DNA of 34,039 nt from Pelagophyceae sp. CCMP2097 (Eukaryota > Sar > Pelagophyceae): NCBI GenBank assembly GCA_026770575.1, contig MU657190.1:126519-160557 (forward strand), written 5' to 3'. A model generated the notes under the pieces. The model made no database searches, was not told the DNA's origin, and saw only the letters and a program-made list of their open reading frames with translations. Position numbers and translations under genes: made by a program. Positions 27,514-34,039 of this stretch are shown piece after piece (positions within the stretch are counted from its first letter, which is position 1; each line of letters begins with the position of its first letter).

Positions 27514-29196
27514 TTACATGCCCGCGCCGGAGACAATCTCCAGAATCTCCGCCGTAACGGACGCCTGGCGGATGCGGTTGTACTTTTGCGAGAGCGCCTT
27601 CTTCAAGTCGCGCGCGTTGTCCGAGGCGGCCTGCATGGACGACATGCGCGAGGCGAGCTCGGACGCGACGGCCTCCTGCAGGCAGCGCAGGATCTGCGCG
27701 TCGAGGTACAGCGGCAGCATCGTGTTCAGGATCATCACCGGCTCCTGCTCGAAGACGAGGTCGGCCGGGAACGGCGTCGGCGGCGGCGCCGCGACCTATT
27801 CAGAAAGTCAGAACACCCGGAGAAGAGAATTAAAGTCAGAATCCCGTCGGCGAGGTTCACAAAGAGCAACGCACCTTGGTCGTCTTGACCGCGATCTTGC
27901 CGTCGTCCGTCTTGAGCTCAAAGTACTCGTCGCCGGCCGTCTCGATGCCCGTGGCAGTCAGGGGCAGGATGGAGCGGACCATGGGCTTGCTGGCGATGAG
28001 CGAGACGAACTTGGTATACACCAATTCGACCTTGTCCGTCTCCAGGCCGAGGAACGAAGTCAGAGCGTCGCGGGACAGCTCCGTCGCGAGCTCCGCGTTC
28101 GGGACCTAAAAAGCGGGTGGTGGTTCACACTCGGAACGGATAGGAAACACTACAGTAAATCCTACCTGCGGGCAGTTGTACTTCTTGGGGAAGACGTAGC
28201 CTCGTCGGCCAAAGTAGCCCGAGAGCTTGGTGCCAATCGGGATGAGCTCCACCTCGATGCCCTGGTCGGTGAGCTCCTTCATGCGCTGCTCGGTGCTACG
28301 GGCGGACCGTGGGATACGCGTCGCGATGATTGACGCTTCTACGCCACGCACCGCTTAATCGCATACGTGTTGTACGAGCCGCAAAGGCCCTTGTCCGCCG
28401 AGACGGCGATGATGGTCACCTGTTAGGCGGGATGTTGGATGCCATCGAATCCACGCTAGAAGGCACTCAGTTTTGGATGCCATCGAATCCACGCTTGAAG
28501 GCACTCAGCGCACCTTCTTCACCGGGCGCTTCTCCAACAGCGGAATGTCCTCCTCCGTCGGCTCCTTCTCCAGCTTGGAGACGACGCCGGTGAACGCCGA
28601 CTGGATGGCCTCGCCGAAGGGGCGCGACGCCAGCACGGCCTGCGACGTAAGGTGACGTTCCCCAAAATAGTAGAATCTCCACCCTTGGCCCCCGCCGCTT
28701 CGGAAACGCACCGCCTGGGCCTTGCGGACCTTGGCCGCCGCGACGAGGCGCATGGCGGTGGTGATCTTCTGCGTGTTTCCTAAGTCACAAAATGGAGCAA
28801 ACTGCCGGGGACGCGCGCTAACTCTTTTGAAAGGCCCTCTAGGGGGCCGTTCCGGCCAATTTTCGCGGCGAGGGCGTCTTGCGGCGTCTGTCCCCGTCAT
28901 CTTACACGCTTCAAAGCGCTTCAAACACGCGAGGGAACTTACCGACGGACTTGATACGGTCGCGCAGCTCCGCGCCCTTGGCGTTCAGCGGCGCCGGCGC
29001 GCGCGCGCGCGAGACGGCCGGCGACACAAAGGCCGACGCCGCGCCTAGGAGGAGGCGGTGAGCTCGGCAGCCCAATCCGTTATCCGAAATGCGCTCGTCG
29101 TTGCCACACGACCCTTGACACCTTCCCCTGAGACGGCGCCAGAGAAGGACGCCGGTTCTTGCAGAGGCAGAGGGCCAGAACTGCTCGGCGGACCAT
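27514..29196 (-). CDS. atpC: Plastid ATP synthase CF1 gamma subunit
   Basis: Eight exons (29196-29163, 29044-28943, 28779-28712, 28639-28514, 28419-28352, 28295-28166, 28105-27875, 27795-27514) give 346 residues with all phases consistent. The start MVRRAVLALCLCAASAFVSP is a signal peptide ending in the ASAF motif that marks import into red-lineage secondary plastids. Gamma-subunit blocks are GAELRDRIKSVGNTQKITTAMRL (in two pieces), AAKVRKAQA, VTIIAVSADKGLCGSYN, LSGYFGRRGY, EQEPVMILNTMLPLYL, ELASRMSSMQAASDNA and the C-terminal YNRIRQASVTAEILEIVSGA. Gamma is the rotating central shaft of the thylakoid ATP synthase. The segment where green plants carry the redox-regulatory cysteine pair has none here, so thiol control of that type is not expected. 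Intron 1 has a GC donor (GCAAGA). A mitochondrial assignment is unlikely given the ASAF presequence. Confidence 0.95.
28435..28508. repeat. 36-bp tandem duplication inside atpC intron 4
   Basis: The unit starts TTGGATGCCATCGAATCC and ends GAAGGCACTCAG. It occurs at 28435-28470 and 28473-28508 with one mismatch, and together the copies fill most of the 94-nt intron 28513-28420. The intron probably doubled in size by this duplication. Confidence 0.9.
29045..29162 (-). other. GC-AG intron 1 of atpC
   Basis: On the minus strand it begins GCAAGAACCGGCGTCC and ends CTCCTAG. Splicing T|GC makes the Cys-Ala-Ala-Ser-Ala-Phe junction of the plastid presequence. No GT donor nearby gives this join. Confidence 0.75.
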
Positions 29197-29620
29197 GATG
29201 AAGCTGCGCGGGTTGCGTCGTGCGGGGCACGGAGGGCCAGTGATTGACCAGTGATTGACCGCCGGCGATCATAGGGCCTTCCCTGCCTTGAACGCTCCCC
29301 GCGCAGCATCCGCCCCCGCGAACGTCGCGCAGCGCCCCGCGCCGCGCGCCGCCGCGTTTAAGCGGGGCCTCCCGCCGGGCGCGCGCCGGGCAACGTCGAG
29401 CTCACCTGATTGTTGAAGACGGCGAGGATGAACGGACGTTGCAACGGATCCGAATCCAAAAAATTGATACTCGTCTTAGGCTGACGCCGACGTGGGGCCT
29501 GACGGGGAGGCGCGCGCGAGCGCCGACCGATGCATCGCTCACATTCGAGCAAGATATCCAGTATTTTCGGCGATATCCGCGTTCGGGTATCTGCGACTTG
29601 GACGCGTTCGTCGCATCGCC
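29197..29620. promoter_or_regulatory. Divergent upstream region of atpC and the F-box-like gene
   Basis: This 424-bp stretch lies between two outward-facing starts. The decamer CAGTGATTGAC is directly repeated at about 29240-29260. No clear TATA box is seen. Confidence 0.4.
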
Positions 29621-30022
29621 ATGTGGCACGACCACACGCACGTCTCGCCGGTATCGCGGCGGTCGCGGCCGGCCGTCGACGCGGCGTTCTTTTCGGAGTA
29701 TCTGGACGACGCCTCGTTAGCACTACTCATGGGATCATGTTCCAAATGGTGCGACTCCGTGGAACGCCGCCCCTCGACCCGCCGCATGTGGTCGGGACGG
29801 CGCACGCGGCGCGCCCGACGTCGAATTCGCGGAAAGCGGTTTCGACGTCGCCGCCGCGCCTCTGTAGACGCGCTCCCGCAGGCACCTCTGTAGACGCGCT
29901 CCCGCAGGCATCGCGACGCTTCGCTCGGCAAATGGGCCGACGCGCAGTGGCGCCGGCGCTGCGACGCCGTCGTCGCAGACGCGCGCAGCGACGCCGAAGT
30001 CAAGACGCGGCGGGAGACGTGA
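29621..30022 (+). CDS. Small F-box-like protein
   Basis: Exon 1 (29621-29748) contains AAFFSEYLDDASLALLMGSC followed by SKW, which resembles the helical core of F-box domains (hydrophobic FLDD.SL..L..C..W). Exon 2 (29908-30022) joins TG|G CAT and encodes ASLGKWADAQWRRRCDAVVA before a TGA, giving 80 residues. Short F-box-only proteins act as adaptors that tie a substrate to an SCF ubiquitin ligase; that role is inference. The 3' part of the 159-nt intron contains a 26-bp tandem duplication that copies the acceptor site, so two CAG acceptors exist 26 nt apart. Only the downstream one keeps the frame. More exons at either end cannot be excluded. Confidence 0.45.
29859..29910. repeat. 26-bp tandem duplication of a 3' splice site
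   Basis: The unit, ending CTCCCGCAGGCA, occurs at 29859-29884 and 29885-29910 without change. Each copy carries a CAG acceptor (29879-29881 and 29905-29907). Confidence 0.9.
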
Positions 30023-30461
30023 GACTGTGTCCGATCGTTGGATCGATCGTTCCATTCGCCCACGACCTCCGTTTGCCGACACCTCCGCCTCCGCGCCACA
30101 GCCCGTGCGTAGGCGGGTGTGGCTGCGGCGGCGCGGCGCGTCTGGTTTGGTGGCGCGGCGCGTGCTGGCCGGGCTTGAAGAAGAGGCGGGGCGCGAACAC
30201 TGTTGCGGGCGTGGGAAACATCTCGCTCTGATCTACGCGCCTTCGGCCCAGCGAAGACGCTTCGCCTCGAGCCTCGAGCGAGACGTCGAAGAGGCGCGGG
30301 CCAAGTAAGATTCATCGAGAGAGGCGCAATACGCGCGGAGAGGCCCATCGGAATACCTTTGATGGCGTGTCCTTTGATAGTGTGTCCACGTCGAGCGATT
30401 CAAACGACGCAGGTGGCACTCGAGACGGCTGCCGTTTTTGGTGAGATTGGAGACTGCAAAA

Positions 30462-31816
30462 CGGCGTCTACGACTCGTCGCCGCCGCCGCCGCCGTGGCC
30501 ACGGCCGCGTTGCTCAAGGCGCCCGACGCCGCCCTCGTCGCGTTTTGGCCCGCGAGGTTCGTCTGGCATGTGGATTAGCGGCGTCCCAAGACGCAAAATC
30601 ACGGGGCAAAAGAAGGCACGACAAGAGGCTGCAGGCGAGAGAGGCTGCGTCGACGCCAGAGACCCTCTCGTTTCGGACCTTAAAAACCGTCAAGGTCTCG
30701 AGCATCGCGCGCCTCGCGCACCGACCCCTCGCAGACTACGCGCCTCGGCCCACGGCGTGCGTCGACGCAGGGGCCTCGCGCGGCGCTGGCGTCGTGCAGG
30801 AGAAAGTGAGAAAGTCTCTAGGTCGAAGTCGGACACAACGGCGCTGGCGGCCCTATTCTCCGCCGTCCGCCGCGCGGTCGCGCTGACGCGCGCGCAGCGG
30901 TCCCTCGCCTGGCGCGCCGCCTGGCCCACGGCGCACGCTCTTCTGGCGCCAGAAGCTTTGGAGCTCCGGTGCGTCCGGAGCTCCGGTGCGTCAGATCGCA
31001 CGAAAGGGCGTCGTCCAAAAGTCGTTTAGGCGCTACGCGTTCCTGACGAGCTTGGTGCTCTTCGTGGCCTCGTGCGGCCTGCTCATCGTGTGGTGGCGGG
31101 TTTTATTCTTTGCGTTGGGAGCGTTTTGCGCCAACGTTTTCGGCTTGCATTCTCTCGACGTCGCCGCCTGCGACGTCCGCCTACGGCTGCTCGAGGCGAA
31201 CAGCGCCTGCGCGCGCCAATTGGACGACGCGGTGCACGCGCGGGAAGTACACGCGGCCAGGTTGTCAGAAGACGGCTTCTTCCGCTTTGAACGGAAAAGA
31301 CGCTTTGAGAACCCGTTTACCGGATGCCCACGCGCCGGCGCCACGACGGCAAAGCCCGCGGCGGACGCAGCGGAGCGTGAGGGCGGCCGAGGCGACGGAC
31401 CAGGCCGCGACGGCAGCGACGACGGCCGCGACGGGCGGCGCTGCGCCGGCAGCGGCCGGAGCCTGCCGTTGGTCGTGTTTTTGCGCGACTTTTTGCCGTT
31501 TGCCTCCAACTTCCGCGGCTCGCAGACCCGGACGTTCCGGCGGCGGTCCATTTTAGCTGAAGCAGCCGAGTTGAACCGACCTTTACTCCTCCTCGTCTGC
31601 GGCTGCGCCACAACCACACTCCTCGCGCTGGCAGTGGCAGTCGGGCTGCGGGAGGACTTTGGATCGGCACCGCTGAAAGTCGCGCTGCGTTACTCGGCCC
31701 GCGCGGGCTGGATACTTGCCAGGAGCGTCGCGCTCGACATCCTTCCCGTGCTCGTCGTGCCCCTCAAACTATTCTGGAGTTTTGGGAGGGTGGTTTGGTG
31801 GCTCTTTGCCTCATAA
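30462..31816 (+). CDS. Unknown multi-pass membrane protein (5' end unresolved)
   Basis: Exons from about 30462 to 30556, then 30628-30756, 30822-30968 and 31030-31816 join through three consecutive phase-2 introns with donors GTTCGT, GTGCGTC and GTGCGTC. The first piece is hydrophobic (VATAALLKAPDAALVAFWPA). The middle is helical and basic (FRTLKTVKVSSIARLAHRPL, then AALFSAVRRAVALTRAQRSL). The last exon has clear membrane segments: FLTSLVLFVASCGLLIVWW with VLFFALGAFC, later LLLLVCGCATTTLLALAVAV, and VALDILPVLVVPLKLFW before the stop. A Gly/Asp/Arg-rich loop near 31380-31450 may hide another intron. I do not recognise the family. The 5' end and the start codon are not fixed. Confidence 0.5.
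30960..30992. repeat. 17-bp period tandem duplication of a 5' splice site
   Basis: GGAGCTCCGGTGCGTC occurs at 30960-30975 and 30977-30992, giving two GTGCGTC donors at 30969 and 30986. Using the second would insert 17 nt and shift the frame. Confidence 0.9.
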
Positions 31817-31928
31817 CGTACACCTTTGTCTTCGCACACCTCTTCCGAGACGGGTCCAGAGGGGCCCCGCTGCGTACACCTGTGTCTTCGAAAACCTCTT
31901 CCGAGAAGGGTCCAGAGGGCGCCGCTGC
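31817..31928. repeat. 56-bp tandem duplication downstream of the membrane-protein gene
   Basis: Two head-to-tail copies begin CGTACACCT at 31817 and 31873 and share ACCTCTTCCGAGA and GGGTCCAGAGGG, with a handful of substitutions. It starts one base after the stop codon of the membrane-protein gene, so it lies in the 3' UTR or just beyond. Confidence 0.85.
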
Positions 31929-32100
31929 GGGCGCCGCGCGTGGGAGCGCCGCACGCGGGGCTTCGAGGCGGGCCGACCCCATCGAGGCGAGTACGTAAGA
32001 AAACGTTAACGCCGCGCAGCGCCCACCCGTTATTACAAGAGCGCGCCGGAGGCACACGGAGGACCCGAAGGATACAGCCAAATCCCATTGCAATGCCCAC

Positions 32101-32328
32101 GTAAATAATTGAAATTATTTAACTAATCGCTGAACTTTCAAATCCTCCTTATCTTTATTTTTATTATTTTATTTCTTATTGAGCTATTTATTTTTTCTTT
32201 TTTTTGCGGCCGACCAGATTCGAACCTGTGACCAAAAACTTCTTCTATGATGATTCCAATGAGGCTCCTGCTCGACCTCAACTCCCAATTTTAGCAATCG
32301 CATCAACCACCAATCGCTAAATCGGCCG
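32101..32328 (-). mobile_element. Candidate tRNA-derived retroposon (SINE-like) with A-rich tail
   Basis: On the minus strand a 122-nt unit is bounded by CGGCCG at 32328-32323 and CGGCCG at 32212-32207, which can pair as an acceptor-like stem. Inside are an A-box-like TAGCGATTGG (32319-32310) and a B-box GGTTCGAATCTGG (32226-32214), preceded by GGTCACA as in a T arm. It is followed directly by about 70-100 nt that are very A-rich (poly-A with scattered T/G), like the tail of a retroposed RNA copy. The T stem has a mismatch and no normal anticodon arm folds, so it is not a working tRNA. Target-site duplications were not found. Confidence 0.4.
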
Positions 32329-32376
32329 AGTTGCTGCCTTTTTCTTCCCAAAGGTGGAACCTCGGATTTGCTGGGC

Positions 32377-32408
32377 GACAGACAGACGGACGGACAGACA
32401 GACAGACA
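32377..32408. repeat. GACA-type microsatellite
   Basis: Eight tetranucleotide units, six GACA and two interrupting GACG, lie just beside the candidate retroposon. Confidence 0.9.
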
Positions 32409-32436
32409 TAATTGCCCCTGGTAATCCTTCAATCAA

Positions 32437-32499
32437 AGGACCCGAAGGGCCCTTGCCGTAAACTGACGTTGAATAAACGGCAAGGACCCTTCGGGTCCT
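32437..32499. repeat. Inverted repeat, 23-bp arms and 17-nt loop
   Basis: The left arm at 32437-32459 (AGGACCCGAAGGG, then CCCTTGCCGT) pairs with the right arm at 32477-32499 with a single mismatch. It could form a stable hairpin in RNA or cruciform in DNA, or be a remnant of a small inverted-repeat transposon. Confidence 0.85.
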
Positions 32500-32640
32500 C
32501 AAAAACAACGCAGTTTCAACGGACGTTGATGGCGGAATTTGAGATTTGCGCGCGCAGCGCGACGCGCGGCGACGTTGTTTGTCGGCAGCGGCGGCAGTGT
32601 TAGATGTCGAGGCCACGTTAAGGCCCCGACTTGTGGAGAG

Positions 32641-34039
32641 TTAAATGACGAGCGACTCGAGGCGGTCCTCGAAGAGATGCGCGACGGAGCGCGGGCTCAC
32701 GGCCTCGGCGGCGTCGGCGTCCGCCTGCTTGCGCAAGTCCGCCTGCGTGCGCGCCGCCACCAGTTGCCGCGAGGCGCGCGTCTCCGGCGCTGCGGCTGCG
32801 GGAGGCTCGAAGCCGCCGTCGTGTTGCGCCGCGCAGTACGCCACGTCTGTCGTCCACAGCGCGTCAACCGTCCACCTAGCCAAGTAGTCGAGGCGCGGGC
32901 AGAAGGAACCCATCTGAAAGCACTCCGAGGCCGCAATCTGAGGCCACAAAGGGCCGCGCCTCTCCCCTCGCGTGGCGATGCCGGGTGCGTGAAGAGGCCC
33001 ATCGGAAAGCACTCCCTAGGCCACAAAAGGGCCGCGCCTCTCCCTTCGCGCGGCGACGCCGGGTGCGTGTCGGACGCGGCGGACGTACCACGTCTGGTAG
33101 TTTTCAGCGTCTGAGTCGTCGCCACCCTGCGAGGCGCGCGTCTTCGGCTCCGGCGCTGCAGCCGCAAGAGGCTCGGAGCCGCGGCCGCCGTCGTCTTGCG
33201 CCGCGCAGCACGCCACGTCCGTCGTCCACCGCGCGTCCGCCGTCCACCTACCAAATCAGTGGAGGCACGGCGTGGCACGGGCGCAAGAGGCCCCTAGGAA
33301 AACACTCTGGGGCCGCAATCGGAGGCCACGAGAGCGCCGAGGCCACGAGAGCGCCGACCAAAAGCACGAGGCTCGTCGGCTCGGCGGCCGACCGGTGCCG
33401 ACGCAGAGGCCGCGCCTCTCCCCTCACGCGGCGATGCCGGGTGCATGTCGGACGTGGCGGACGTACCACGTTTCGCGGTTTTCGATGTCCGACTCGGAGT
33501 CGCAGCCGTCACCCTCTTCTTCCTTGACGCGGTCCCTCTTCCGCTTGCGATTCGCTCGATCCGCAAGGTGCAGCGCGATCTGTGCGCCGACCTGCGAGCG
33601 CGCGTCGCGGCGAAGGCCAAGGCGACGAGGAGTGCTTGTCGAGCGGTCTTTTGTTCCATTCAAAATTTGGACTTGAACGAATCTCAACCAGGCCCCGCAC
33701 CTTGTAGGCGACGAGGTCGCGGATCGCGTCCAAGTCGTCGCCGACGAGCTCGAGGTCGCTGAGGTCCGTGAGCGTCTTGGTGACATACGACGACTACATG
33801 CGGCGTGGAGCGTGAAAGGACGTTGCGAACGTGCCGCAGACGCGTCCGCGGCGAGGCACTCTCTTGAAGAGGCGCGCGCGCGCCGCACAGCGGCCCGCAC
33901 GTCCCCCGCGAGTCTCTCCGAGCCGTCACCCGCTCCTCGGGGCGCGCACGCTCCCAGAGCCCTCTTTTGGTCTCGTTCTCTTGAGAAACGCGAGGCAACG
34001 GAGCAACCACAGACACTCACCCTTTTAAACGCTTCGAAC
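32641..34039 (-). CDS. Unknown protein with a tandemly duplicated exon (5' end beyond the window)
   Basis: Exons 34039-34021 (cut by the edge), 33793-33701, 33591-33467, 33247-33089 and 32875-32641 join in phase and end at TAA. The sequence has VTKTLTDLSDLELVGDDLDA, then IALHLADRANRKRKRDRVKE, an acidic stretch (EEEGDGCDSESD), and two related segments: WTADARWTTDVACCAAQDDG in exon 4 and WTVDALWTTDVAYCAAQHDG in exon 5, each followed by EP-AAAAPE. The last exon adds a helical tail ending RSVAHLFEDRLESLVI. The introns before exons 4 and 5 both begin GTACGTCCGCC and are alike over their 219 and 213 nt, so exon plus intron duplicated together. The basic run could be a nuclear signal. I do not recognise the family. 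Confidence 0.6.

Larger units (their letters stand above)
31929..32640. other. Intergenic repeat region
   Basis: No gene is seen. The stretch holds an A/T-rich island with a tRNA-like unit (32101-32328), a GACA microsatellite (32377-32408) and a strong hairpin (32437-32499). Confidence 0.6.

Noticed and set aside
32207..32328. Functional tRNA gene on the minus strand
   Set aside because: The B-box and closing stem are present, but the T stem is mismatched, no proper anticodon arm forms and an A-rich tract, not a T-run terminator, follows. Kept only as a retroposon candidate.

Overview
The window is nuclear DNA of a GC-rich, intron-dense photosynthetic eukaryote, most likely a stramenopile alga of the pelagophyte type (Aureococcus-like; the taxon is an inference). 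The evidence: genes are split by 43-220 nt introns whose phases fit conserved eukaryotic proteins; plastid proteins are nuclear-encoded behind a signal peptide plus transit peptide (plastid ATP synthase gamma has the ASAF cleavage motif of red-lineage secondary plastids); and the window holds eukaryote-only proteins (RPN10, CAP, TOM7, BUD32, a SIRT7-like sirtuin). Most introns start GTGCGT and end AG. There is no operon, CRISPR array or rRNA gene. Layout. 1-156: start of a secreted PstS-like protein on the minus strand, cut by the window edge. 157-3276: mostly unsupported, with one small unidentified split gene at 1011-1673. 3277-4719: a MYND/RING/Sel1 gene that looks broken. 5097-6717: a six-exon SIRT7-like sirtuin, head to head with a nine-exon plastid DUF1995 gene (6928-8538). 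8905-12743: two decayed WD40/F-box-like genes flanking a thylakoid-lumen gene (DUF6816-like). 13125-15255: adenylyl cyclase-associated protein CAP in eight exons. 15525-16334: armadillo-repeat protein, divergent from an intact seven-blade WD40 gene (16567-17649). 18079-19836: a disordered, probably nuclear protein with a C-terminal 2H-phosphoesterase-like domain. 20082-21757 and 22009-23152: head-to-head proteasome RPN10 and KEOPS kinase BUD32. 23426-26039: a plastid-type helical-repeat protein. 26721-26983: TOM7. 27514-29196: plastid ATP synthase gamma in eight exons. 29621-30022: small F-box-like gene. About 30462-31816: unknown multi-pass membrane protein. 31817-32640: repeats, including a tRNA-like retroposon candidate. 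32641-34039: an unknown gene containing a tandemly duplicated exon. The genes are unrelated housekeeping and plastid functions and do not form a pathway. The most interesting structure is in the introns. At least six share a 5' block of the form G(C/T)A, then 4-5 variable bases, then CCGGCGTCC, and five of the best cases use a GC donor. This is the pattern expected if a transposable intron family (introner-like) seeded them. Short tandem duplications (11-56 bp) are also common in introns and intergenic DNA, and two of them duplicate a splice site. Gene models were built by hand from reading frames, splice dinucleotides and remembered family consensus, without alignment software or transcripts.
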